A stretch of 64,000 nt of DNA, taken from contig JBOZIK010000001.1 in NCBI GenBank assembly GCA_051453625.1, positions 222,108,700-222,172,699 on the forward strand, given 5' to 3'. Under the pieces are notes generated by a model. It was not told the origin of the DNA. It made no database searches and saw only the letters and a list, made by a program, of their open reading frames with translations. The translations under genes were made by a program, and so were the position numbers. Shown in pieces: positions 1-11,000 of this stretch (within the stretch, counting starts at the first letter, position 1; every line of letters begins with the position of its first letter). The stretch is from Welwitschia mirabilis (lineage: Eukaryota > Gnetophyta > Gnetopsida > Welwitschiales).

Positions 1-3000
1 CTTAGTATCCTTTATTTCTTTTGTTTACTCTAGATTAAGAACAAAAATATCATTAAGTTAACATCATCAATAAAACCATCTTTAACAATCTAAAAGAGAT
101 CTTGCATGATTAGTATATTATAAATTTGTAATCACTAGTAAAAAAAATCAGTGAATGGACTGAGGGAAAGAATATTTAATTTATTCTAAATGGAATTGGC
201 AAGTTCTGTAAATTATTTTTAAACTTGGCTGAAATACCAAATAAGAAAAGTATGATAACTAATAAGATCATTTGGGAAATGAAGACAGAAGGATAGATAA
301 GAAAGAAAGAAACATAAACTTTATTAATAACATGCTACTTTGTATTCTTAGTACTTTTTATAAATCATGATGCCTCCTTTTTTAAACATGAACTATGTAT
401 CTAACAATCATACAACAACCTCATACAACATGACATGACTTGCACTATATAACTACTGGTGCTAAATAACTCTAACAAAAGTAACAATCATGTAAATTTA
501 GATACATGCATAAATAAAAACATGCAAAAAAAACTATAATAATTACCTTAAGTAATACAAGACTAAGAGATATCTCAACTCTCAACAGTTGCATTTGTTA
601 AAGATATTTTGAATAAGATTTATCCAACATGGTTATAATAATAGAATTTTTTCTTAATAATATTGTAATATATCAGATAACAACATAAATAATTTTTACA
701 AAAGACTCAAGTACATCTTGGTAAAATATTAGAACTATAGCATTTAGTTTCTTCATTGAGTTACTACTCTCTTTAAGATGTTATTCAATTATAGTATTAT
801 TACTATAATAAATTTTATACTTTAATTGTTTATTATGATACACATAACATGTCTATTTGTTAAGGAATATTAATGCCAGACTTATGGTATTAATACTTTG
901 GTATGTAAGGAAAGCATAAAATTTATCTACCAATACTTACTAAAAAAATGATCATTTCATTTGCATAATCAAATTGATAGATAACACATTAAGAATAACG
1001 ATTTTATAGTAATGAAATCAAGTACACTATCTTAAAGTGTATTAACTAGAAATTTGCAAATGAAGAATACAAAACTTAATTGATAACCAAATTCTAAGTT
1101 ATTCATGCTTTATGTCTATTTTTAATATGTTCTCTAATATAGGGTTAGAGAAAAATATACTTTATGACTTGCATGAAGTAAGAATTATCAATATGGTAGT
1201 TTATTATAATATATTTAAATTAGCTTATTATAATTTAGATTCTCAAACTTATTGGAGACTAAATACACTTTTATTATAAAAAGTAACATAAATATTTTCT
1301 TCTTAAACTAATAAGAGTTTTACTATAAATTTTAGTGATTCAATTTTATCTTTAGAGCTTATTCATGTAAAAGTGAAATATCTGTAGAAATGAAAATCAT
1401 ATATAAATTATTATTTTTCTAAATATCATTTAGTGTAGGGTGATTAGGAAAGAAAGACATATCTTATGGATCATATACATAGTTTCAAAACCTAAGAAAT
1501 GTTTTTTGTTCCAACTATTCTAAAAATTTCTTAAACCTTAAAATATCCTTGAGTTTCTTCTCTTCCTATATATCTATATCTCATTATATAAGAAATATAA
1601 TTTAACTTTCTTAACTTAGTACTCTCCATAAGCAAATGAGTATTTTAAATAATCATAAGAGAAAACACTTAGTATGTCTTCCTTTTGTAGTTAACTAATA
1701 AAGTTATTAGGTCAACTTCTGCTATTCTCTTTGATAGAAATTATTATTCATCTAGTTATTAATGGAATAATTACATTAATTATCCAATGATAAAGATATC
1801 TTATCATAAAATGATGACTTCTTCTATTCTATAGACCTTTTATAACAAAGCTCTCTAGTCATGAAATACTAGTTTTTCACATTATTATATTTTTATGATA
1901 GAAGTATTTCATGGATTATCATAAGTATTTATCACTACAAATGATATAGTTAATATTAAAAACTATAAGCAAAAAACCTTTTCTTGTATTTGGTAATGTA
2001 TCATACAATACTAGATTTGTAAATTAGTGGTTGTAAAACCTTCATTTCTTTGTTTAACCACATGTTTACTTCTTTCTTTTATGATTTAGCTAGCATGGTA
2101 ATGAAATATTTTGCTATTAAAAGGGTTGTTCTATTCATAAGAGTTTTAGTCTAAGATATTTTTAAAATTTCATTTGCTTCTTTATTTTTGGGATGCATAG
2201 ATTTGAATGAAAACTATTCATTTGTTATATACTTGTACTTAATGTGTTTTTTGTATTTTTTTCATAAGATGGAAGATGACAAGAAGAACCTATAAGAAAG
2301 AGTAATCACCCTACTTTACCTATCACAAGCTTAATAAAGTTTTAATTAGAAGGAAGAATATTTTTAAAGCTCTATTACTTTCTCCATGATATAGTTAGTC
2401 TTTAAATAAGTATTCAATCTAGCTATAGATAATACCTTTATTATTTAGGATGTATAGCTTAAGGGATTATTTAATTCCCTTAAGGTTTATGTGAGAATTT
2501 TAATTTCATTTTATTCTAAAATTATTTACATAGATAAGTATTTTATATATATCTAGGGGTAGTCCTATTGAGACCTAGGAGTTTTTGGAGTTTACCCATT
2601 TTTCTCTCTCTAGTTCTTATAAAAGAATTTAATAATTTTAATAAATATTCTTATATAGTAAATAATTGGCCTTCATCTAGAATTGAAGATTCCTATTCTA
2701 TTACATCTTCTTTTACTACATCTTCTTGTGTTTGGTTTAATAAGTAGTTTTTTATCATTATAATATGTCTTAATAGAAAAATTATTTTGATATCAATTTA
2801 TCCTATATTGAAAAAAGAAGCTCTTATTATGCTATGAAGGAGACTCTTATACCTTAATAATCACCATGAAATAAAAAATATTATTAATAAATTATTAATA
2901 TCCTTAATATTTATGTCTAAGTATTTTTCTAAATTGCTTTCCTCTAAGTTGTTCTTGATATTCATTTCATTTCTCACTACTTTTAAGAAATCTTCCACTT

Positions 3001-3979
3001 ATAACTTGTTTTTTCTTCATTTTATATAATTTCAATTAAGTTCTTCTTTCCCTTACTATTTGATAGTTTTGCTTTAGAATAATGACTGTGTTATGAGTAC
3101 TTTTCTTTATCATGTGATTCATGATTATGCTAGAACATTGATTTTCCTTACCTCGTTATTAGCTAAGAATATTTAATCTTCTATATTTTTCTATTTAACT
3201 TTTCAATTTTTTTATGATTTGGATTTGAGGTTATTCAACCCTAATAGATTTTTTTTCTTTCTACTTTATTATTATTATTCTTAAAACTTATGATTAATGT
3301 TCCAATTATTCTATTTACATGAATTGATTAATGATATTCTATAGTAATACCTATTTTGTAAGAATGTGGAGTCAAATGATCTATTCCTTATGAGATTAAA
3401 ACAAAAATTGAAATTTAGGTAAGTTTAAAGATCCAATGAATCTATTTCATTAAAATAATATAAGCATTATGAAAATTAAAAATATCTTTAATATAGTGTT
3501 ATATAGTAGATGGAATTAACTTAATAAAGTAAAAAAAAGAAGTAGTAGAAATACTTCACTTTTTTCGAATATGATCAATAGATAAGCAAGGGAAAACAAT
3601 GGTATTCTTCTCTAATTTTTTGAATTTTACATATTTGACTAGATATGTTATTCATGTAAAAGATCATGTTATCTCCTTATTTCTACTCTAAAATAATATG
3701 AACTTATTATTTCTCTAGTAATTTACACTTTAATTGATTAGATATATTTTCTGTCAAGTATCTTAGCAATTCTTCAAAATGTTCACCTCTAATTTCTACT
3801 AAATAAATGTCTTCTTACCAATTTCATTGTATCTTAATTTTTATATTATCATCTTTTAATGAAAGAATATTTGAATTTATGTCATAATTTCTAATGCCTG
3901 ATTTATTTAGCCATTTTTCTCCTTGCGAGCATTATCATTTCACTTTAATTTCTATAAGAACTAACTTAGAAAAGTTTTT
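1..3979. other. AT-rich DNA without recognisable gene
   Basis: I read both strands and found no frame longer than chance, no RNA gene and no convincing retroelement motif. The left part may hold the 3' end and flank of the minus-strand LINE that starts to be readable near 3980, but I cannot fix its end. There is no clear poly(A)/poly(T) tail marking the LINE terminus. Confidence 0.6.
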
Positions 3980-4951
3980 TATTAGTACATTGAGTGATAT
4001 TCTAAGTGGATATAACATATTAATAAAGTGCATTTAATTCATGAAGTAACTTAACATTTTCTAAAAGTAAAATATCATATTGTATTTTTAGCTTGACTTT
4101 AAACTCATTTAACAAAAATAACCATTAAATATACTTAATTTCATCTATCATTTTTTTTTTAAAATAGACTATATCTTAAACAACATAGTTATACAAAATA
4201 GTTAATTAGATAATAGAATATAAAAGTTTCTTTTTAATTGTTCAAGCCTAAATCTATTCTTTCTTGCATTTGGTTCTAATGACAAATATACTCTTCAATG
4301 CACTTTCTATGCTACATGACATAAATATACCTACTTATAGTGAGATGAACATTTTAAGCCTACATATTTATACAATTCCATGATATCTACTATATCACCT
4401 ATAAATGTAAATTTGTATCCTTTGTTCTTTGTGTTGTGTAATAATATTTTAGTATTCCTTGTATCACATAACATAAATTTATTCTTTTCCATGTTTACTT
4501 TCATTCTAGATTCAATATAAAAATGATACAATACATGAAACATGATCAACAAGCCTTTGGCTTAAGAAGAAATAAAAGCCACATCATTAGCAAAAAATAA
4601 TAAATTAACCCATATTTCTAATAGGAGTTAAATACTTTATGTCCAACTTTCTATATCATTTGAAGATATGAAAAAGAGTGAAAAATAGTGGACATTATTA
4701 CTTAAGTTCCACTAAACCATTACCAATACTATTGTGATTCAATTGTTATTTATCACTTTTAATTTAATTTCTTTAAAAAGTTTTTGAATTGCAAAATTTA
4801 CAGCTAAAGATGTATAGATAGTTTGAAGTTAATATCACAATTTTTCTTTTATCACAAAGTCATAAGCTTTAGTGAAATCCAAAAAGTAAAAAAATATTTT
4901 TCCCTTAAGTTTTTATATACCTAATACAATACTATAATGTAAGTATTAGCA
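3980..4951 (-). pseudogene. LINE reverse transcriptase, C-terminal half (decayed)
   Basis: Read on the minus strand from about 4930 down. In order: FLDFTKAYDFV (RT block with the first catalytic Asp, near 4870), then LFFANDVAFISS (the F/YADD block near 4590; the first Asp of the pair reads Asn), then a 73-codon stop-free stretch (4331-4552) with KVNMEKNKFMLCDTR and a YKYVGLKCSS segment. These are the conserved blocks after the FADD motif in non-LTR reverse transcriptases. Further down (4320-4000) the frame continues with several stops. The N-terminal half of the same enzyme lies at 8826-9170, separated by the copia-like element. It is not the L1-type LINE found at 17.4-19.8 kb. Clade is unresolved. 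Confidence 0.75.
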
Positions 4952-5386
4952 AGTTACCATAATTGGTAAAATAGTTGTTAAATTGATTAATAAAATAAAA
5001 CAACATGTTTTATTTCATATCCCAAAAACAGAATATTTTTTTAACAATAGATCATAGTGTAAAGAAAAAGATCATTTTATTTAAAATATGTAGAAAAAAC
5101 AAAATTAATATCAAACCATTGTATAAAAATAAGTGTTATAAAATGCTAAGAATCACATAAGCCTATGTTAAAGAACTAGGAAGATGGTTTAGCCTTAAAT
5201 CCTACTTACCTAAATACAACCATTAGATATTATTTGTAATGCTGATTTATTATTTCATTACTAGTTATTTCATTACCCATTATTGAATATTTTGTATAAT
5301 ACAAAGTTTGGTTTTTCATTTTCTATTATTCTCTCCTACCATAAATCAACCTAAATCCTAAACTACTTTTACACAAAATCTTAACA
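4952..5386 (+). repeat. Copia-like LTR 1
   Basis: It aligns along its length with 8255-8741. Shared landmarks are GTTACCATAATT/GTTAACATAATT at the start, TTTTGTATAATACAAAGTTTGG in the middle (two halves, each under 20 bases when read separately) and CTTAACA at the end. The expected TG start is mutated here to AG. It is followed at once by TGATATTTGAGTA, a decayed primer-binding site. Confidence 0.7.
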
Positions 5387-5460
5387 TGATATTTGAGTAT
5401 TTCTATGCCCTATTTTTCTTTTGTATATTCAACCTATAACATTTTAGAGAACTTTCATAT
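5387..5460 (+). other. Two decayed copia primer-binding sites in tandem
   Basis: TGATATTTGAGTA follows the LTR end at 5387. A second, weaker site (ACATTTTAGAGAACTTT, near 5438-5454) follows about 45 bases later. The same two-site arrangement occurs after LTR 2, where both sites are better preserved, so it is a family trait and not chance. Confidence 0.45.
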
Positions 5461-5479
5461 TAATTCCTAATTTTGTATT

Positions 5480-5685
5480 AGAGCTAAAGGTTTCAATCTT
5501 GAGACAAACCTAATAAAACACTAGGTTCAAAGCCAAAGGTTTTGATTCCTAAGACAAAATTGATGAGACATTATGTTTAGAATCAAAGGCTTCAATTCAA
5601 AGATAAACCTAGAAAAACACTAGGATTAGAGTTAAATGTTAAAGTTTTAGGATAAAAAAGACAAATTTCAGAAATCTCTAGGTTT
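5480..5685 (+). repeat. Minisatellite, about 50-bp unit, four copies
   Basis: Four head-to-tail units start at 5480, 5529, 5579 and 5628 (49, 50, 49 and 58 bases). Each begins AGAGCCAAAGG-like, has AAGACAAAC-like in the middle and ends CACTAGGTTT-like. It lies in the leader just after the primer-binding site of the copia-like element. The LTR 2 leader has no such repeat. Confidence 0.8.
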
Positions 5686-8238
5686 AGAACTTAATAATTT
5701 CATTTTGAAGAAAAAGTGATAATAGGACAAATATGTTATTAACAAAACTTCAAATTATGTTTCATTAACTAATATTTGTAATTAATCATAATTTATGGTG
5801 GAAGTTATGACTTCAACCAGTAGTATAATGATTTGTTTTAAGTTAAAAGTATAATAATGAAGGAAATAAAGTTCATTTACATGTAATTATAAGGCATTAA
5901 AGGTACAAAATTTAAACAAAACAGTTCAAAAAAAGCATAGTTCTTACAACATTTATAATTTATGTTTAATAAGAAATAAAAGACATTTTCATTAAAGATG
6001 GATGATTTGCCAGCTAGTATTACAAAATTAAATAGATAAAAGAGAAATATCAAAATAAAAATTAACAAGATTAAAAGGGATATTTTCACCTATGAATTAC
6101 TAAAATAGCATGAATCATCAAGAGATAAGAATCAACTTTGCCTTGAAACTTAAGCACTATGATCCTATATTGTACAACATTAAAATAAGTAAATTGATAT
6201 TAATAAGATATATAATTCAAGCATGTTAGAGATGTTTTATTAACATCAACTAAAGCACCTGGTAACATTTCTATAAAAATGAAAGCTTTTGAGCACAATG
6301 TCATATTATTCTTAATCAATAAAGATGAACTTCACTAAATATCAAAGTATTCAACTCAAAGGAATAAATAATATAAGAAATCATGGTCTATTTCCTAGGA
6401 AAATAAGAATACTCTTATTTCTTCTTTTTATTTATTCAAATACTATTAAAATAGAAACATGTCGATGTCATTCAATTATCTTTTCTTGAGTAATTGATAT
6501 GGATGTGAACTTTATATGTGCAATTTCCAAAACCCCTATAGCATGCTTCATTAGATTTCATAATAAATTAACTTGTCAAGTTGAATAAAATTAAATTTAA
6601 TTAAAAATCCAAAATTAGTTTGAATTCTTATGGTGAAATGTGAAAAATTAGTCAATGAAAGCCTAAAAGTAACCATTCTATTCTATCTTTCTTTCCTTTA
6701 TAAAGTTGGAGTCTAAAATTACGAAGTACCATAGTTATGAATTTTATATTTCTCTATGTCCTATAAAGTAATTCTACTAAGTTTATTACAAATTATCTAT
6801 GAATATTTTCTTGGTAAAGGTATGTTATTATTTTATTTACATTTATTTTTTCCTTTTCCTATCATTTGGTGCATCAATTCACTATTGAACATAGAATAAC
6901 TTGTGATAATGATATTATAAGAGTGTATAAGGAAGTATTTTTAGTCTATTAAATCTCATGTTGATGTAATTTTAAAACAAATTACAAGAGATATGCTCAG
7001 AGAAGTATGTTTATTATATTTATAAACATAAACAAGTTTGATGGAAGAAAAAGTTTTAAAAACTTCATAAAAAATGGATGTTAGATAAAGAATATGTAAG
7101 TATGTTGGATATCATGTGTCACAAGTACTATAATGTTATGAGGATAACAACAATCATTTATTAGATCCTATGTTAATTATAAGCACATGGCCATTCTTTA
7201 TAATAAAGTGGTATATTAAGGATATTTAATTACAATTATTTATCATGGTATTAATCATAATAAATAAGCAGAAAAAAAGTAATAAAAATAAACTTAGATA
7301 TTAAATAACTATAGCATCAACTTAATAAATCAAGACAGATACATACTTTAGTAGCAACTCAATGAAGTAAGACAAAGATGCTCTTTGATAGCAACTAATC
7401 AAAAGGTGAGAATAATTAGATCTCTCAAAAAAAGAATAATAAAGTCCAAGAAATTAAAAGATCATGAAGCACCATAGATGAGATTAATGCCAAAATCAAG
7501 GAATTTAGTTGAGCTCAAGTCCTAGTATAACAAAATACTCTCAAGCCTATGCCACCTAAGTAGTAACTTTGTAGCCTAACGAAAGTGTCCAAAAAATCTA
7601 AAAAACTAGCTAGTCCAACTAAACTAGCTAATTTAGTTGAATTAAGTTGTGAAGAAGCTATGAATTGATTGGAAAAACTTGAAGACATGATAAAGTAATT
7701 CTTAAAAGAAATACTTTAATTTTGTTATATCAAATAAAATTTTATTCTATTTTATCCTCTATGTCTATCTTATAAAAATTCAATTTACACTTATGAAATT
7801 AAAAATAAATTTCTTTAAAGTATTTGTATATGTATATTTTATAACTTATCTAGGAATGAAACAAGCCTAACACAAATTAAATACTTGGAAATTTTTAAGT
7901 AAGTCATCTTTCATGTAGGCAATTATATTGATTTCTAAAGAAATCATTTGTTAGTTTAAGATAAAACAAATTGAGTCTAAGTATTAAACTATGATAAATT
8001 AACAATAATAACTAGGGAAAATAACATACTTAAAAAATGTGAGTGATGAAGTTTCTTAAAATTTGTTATACTACTTCTTCCTAAGATGAAACTAGGAAGA
8101 TGAAGTAATTATAAAATGGCTTTAAAGATGGTAAATGTAATAAAAGAAATATAAGTAAAGATAACAAATAAGTTCAAAAATAAGATAAATCAAAATAAGA
8201 AGAGAAGACAAATTTAAATGAATACAAAAATAAATATC
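5686..8238. other. Internal region of the copia-like element, no gene seen
   Basis: All frames are closed by frequent stops. A possible gag-like NKFDG start occurs near 7030-7050 on the plus strand, but the following residues do not support it. The short minus-strand frame at 5877-6089 is a hydrophobic, AT-driven translation with no family resemblance. Confidence 0.5.
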
Positions 8239-8254
8239 CAAGGAGGTATTATTA
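8239..8254 (+). other. Polypurine tract of the copia-like element
   Basis: CCAAGGAGGTATTATTA directly precedes the TGTTAAC start of LTR 2. A purine run abutting the 3' LTR is the expected plus-strand primer site. Confidence 0.5.
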
Positions 8255-8741
8255 TGTTAACATAATTAGTAAAAATATTATTAATTTGATTAATGGAATG
8301 CAAAATGACATGTTTCATTTCATATTTAAAAGATGAATACTTTCTTACTATTTCATTTCATATCCAAAAGATGAAAACTTTCCCACCCATGGAACACAAT
8401 CTAAAATAAAGATAATTTCATTTAAAATATATAGACATAAAAACATTAATACCAATTTATTAAATAAGAATAAGTGTAAAGAAACATTACAAGTCTCACA
8501 ATCCTAAGTTAAAGATTTAGGTAGGTGATTCATCAATAATCCACCTATCTAAATATAACCATCAAACATTATTTCCAATGATAATTTGTTATTTTGTTAT
8601 TTGTTATTTAATTATTAATTATTAAATATTTTGTATAGTACAAAGTTTGGTTTCTTTCTTTTACATCTTATTCTCTATTATCATGAATCAAGCTAACAAT
8701 TTACTAATTTACTAAAAGTATTTTTACATAAACTCTTAACA
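8255..8741 (+). repeat. Copia-like LTR 2
   Basis: It starts TGTTAACATAATTAG and ends CTTAACA, so the ends form the short inverted repeat TGTTAA/TTAACA. It is better preserved than LTR 1. Unusually for a 3' LTR, it is followed by primer-binding sites and not by plain flanking DNA. Confidence 0.75.
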
Positions 8742-8820
8742 TGATATCAAGGCATATCTCTATCCTATTTCAATTTTGTGCACTTAAGTTTCAACATGGT
8801 ATCGGAGTTCTTTAATATCA
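8742..8820 (+). other. Double copia primer-binding site after LTR 2
   Basis: TGATATCAAGGCA lies directly at the LTR end and AACATGGTATCGGAGTTC about 50 bases later (8795-8812). Both resemble TGGTATCAGAGC. Similarity to the DNA behind LTR 1 continues to about 8820, so leader sequence follows this LTR too. Confidence 0.6.
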
Positions 8821-8825
8821 AATAT

Positions 8826-10490
8826 TACTAATAACAAGATGATCCATTATTAAATGAATTTTTGTAGAATTAGCTTGTAATATAACATGAATTTTATGTT
8901 CCTTTTTCTAGGTTTTTAATTTCTTATTAATGAAGATGACAAGAAGTTTAGAAAATATAGCAATAATTGCTAGAATTCTATAATTGTTAAGATCTATTTT
9001 TCTACCTTTTTTATGTATCTAGTTCATGTTGCATTAACTTAATCCAAAGATATTTCTAAGTAATATGAGAGGACTTCACTTTATTAGTTTAGTATAAAAT
9101 CCATCTAACCCAATGTGTTATTTGATTTGAGTCTTTTTATACCTTATGAACCTCCTCTCAGTAATGAATAGGATTCGATAACATTTTCAAGCAGTGTATT
9201 ACATATATTGATTACCATATAGATTTTTTAAAAAACTTTAAACCTCAAATAAAGAAAGATAATAATCGATATTTATCTTAATTCATAGTAGATATAAAAA
9301 ATACCTTAATTTTTACTTTAGTTAATAGTATAGATTAAATTAATGCATTATAATCCATGATCATTAATTTTTTTTGAATAAATCATTGATATAACTTAAA
9401 CTACCCTAACTCTAGTAATGATCTCTTTAATGCTAGTCTAGCTTATCTATAATCTTCATCAATTATGATTTCTTAAAACTTGAAATAATATTTTTCACTA
9501 CTTGATTTTCTATTATAGTAATATTTTAGGTTATAAATTTTTTATTTTCCACATCGTCCTAGAGTTTTTAAATTTCTATATACATATCCCACTTAAGACC
9601 CTTTGTTACTCTCCTACATGTTATTTTATGTATCTTTTAAACTCAAGTCTAAACATTAGCTAAATGAAATTCTAGAAATTGAGGTAGTGATTCAACAAGT
9701 ATCTCATTCATTATAAAGCTAGATATATGTTGTAGTCTATTAGGTTAGTGAGTAAGATATTAATACAAGAACTTCCTTAGTAACCCACAAAGGTGAAATA
9801 ACTCAAATTTCTATATTTTTAAATTCTATTTATAATAAGAAAAAATAACTCTTATAACTAGTCTAGTACTAAATGCCACATTTTATCAATCATAGAACTG
9901 TATGAAAATTAATTTCAAAAATAATTTTCTACTTTAAAAAATATACTAACTATTTTAATATTAATTACTTATAAAACATGAACTATTTTCAATGTTGTTC
10001 TAGCGCTAAAATAATCACAAGTAAAAATTGTACCTCTTTGTAAAGTTGTGGCATCTTATGTTAAATTTTGAAGTAGGTAATCTCTATTATCATATTATTT
10101 ATAATACAAGGATAGTTATCTAGGTGAAAAAATAATAAAAAACAAGAAAGTTATTACTTGATTTAAATGTAGTCCTAAGCTAGATAGATTACTTATGCAC
10201 ATCCACCTTTTCAATAATAATAGCATGTATAATTGTGTTTTGAAAAATGCATATTAGTCATATAGAAGATATTCCTTATATACTAATTTTATTATTATTT
10301 ATTATGATTTGAGTTTAACATATGATCTAAAATTCTAGATAATCTTCATCTTTCTACTTACTAGCAATGTTAAAATATTAAAGCTTCTAAAGACGTTAAT
10401 GCTATCTAATGTAAGTAATTTATCTAGAATATTTTCATTAATATATATAAAATCATATTGTAATAATATTATGCTTTTTTTAAGTTTTCT
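8826..10490 (-). pseudogene. LINE endonuclease and N-terminal half of reverse transcriptase
   Basis: Read right to left. Near 10420 a frame reads FNILTLLVSRKMKII, like the start of an apurinic-type endonuclease. Near 9770 GSSCINILLTNLI resembles the endonuclease block gsScIDyil. Near 9110-9130 NTLGLDGFYTKLIK matches the RT entry block (aPGpDGf). Near 8960 KKGRKIDLNNYRILAII matches the KkGd..d..NYRPiai block, followed by INKKLKT. At about 8860 QANST resembles the block just before the catalytic DFxKAFD. The rest of the RT is found at 4951-3980 across the copia-like insertion. Many stops and shifts; the RT part is clear, the endonuclease part less so. Confidence 0.65.
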
Positions 10491-11000
10491 TTATCTTAGA
10501 TTATAGCAATGTTTTTTACATTAAGGTATATAATGTTCCTTAATCATTTTCTTTAACTTTTATGATTCTTTTTTCTTTTTTATGAATTATTTTCTAGTAA
10601 TACCTTTATTAATCCAAACATTTTCTTCTCTAAGATCATTATGATTTGTCCAAATAGATTTTCTATTATAAACATTTGTAAAATTCACAATGATATGTCT
10701 TACTTCCTTACTTTCTCCGATCCATTCTATATACATTAACAATTATTAATGTTAAAACATGCATATTTTTCTAAAAAATCTAAAGATATTTATCATTATT
10801 ATTGGGAACACGAATAAAATGAATATTCAAATCCTTTTCTTTTTCTTATATTTTTCTTTAACTATTTTAATGATCATTAAGACTGTAAAGTTTCAATGTT
10901 TGATGTCTTATATTATCATTCCACTTTACCTTGTATAAAGTGCAGTCTTTTAAGGATTTTATTTTGTTACTTTTATAATAAATCCTCTAGCACCAATTTT
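10491..11000 (-). pseudogene. LINE ORF1, RRM-like C-terminal part (decayed)
   Basis: Upstream of the endonuclease on the same strand. From about 10720 to 10580 one frame reads VRHIIVNFTNVYNRKSIW followed by NDLREENVWINKGITRK; before it (10860-10790) lies EKEKDLNIHFIRVPNNND. The order (short N-terminal block, R.iiVkF.n...R..i, then L....v.In...t) is that of L1-ORF1-type (transposase 22-like) nucleic-acid-binding proteins, which differ from the zinc-knuckle ORF1 usual in plant L1 LINEs. The assignment is by eye only; no start codon can be set. Confidence 0.45.

Larger units (their letters stand above)
4952..8810 (+). mobile_element. Ty1/copia-like element, decayed, inserted in the LINE
   Basis: Two related LTRs in the same direction (4952-5386 and 8255-8741) flank about 2.9 kb. 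Both LTRs are followed by a TGGTATCAGAGC-like primer-binding site, which is typical of plant copia elements (initiator Met-tRNA). A purine run ending AAGGAGGTATTATTA lies directly before the second LTR. The internal part is far too short and broken for a full copia pol; I see no integrase or RT motif, so it is either a non-autonomous element or a heavily deleted one. A single NKFDG-like gag motif near 7030-7050 is only suggestive. It splits a minus-strand LINE between two blocks of its RT. Confidence 0.7.
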
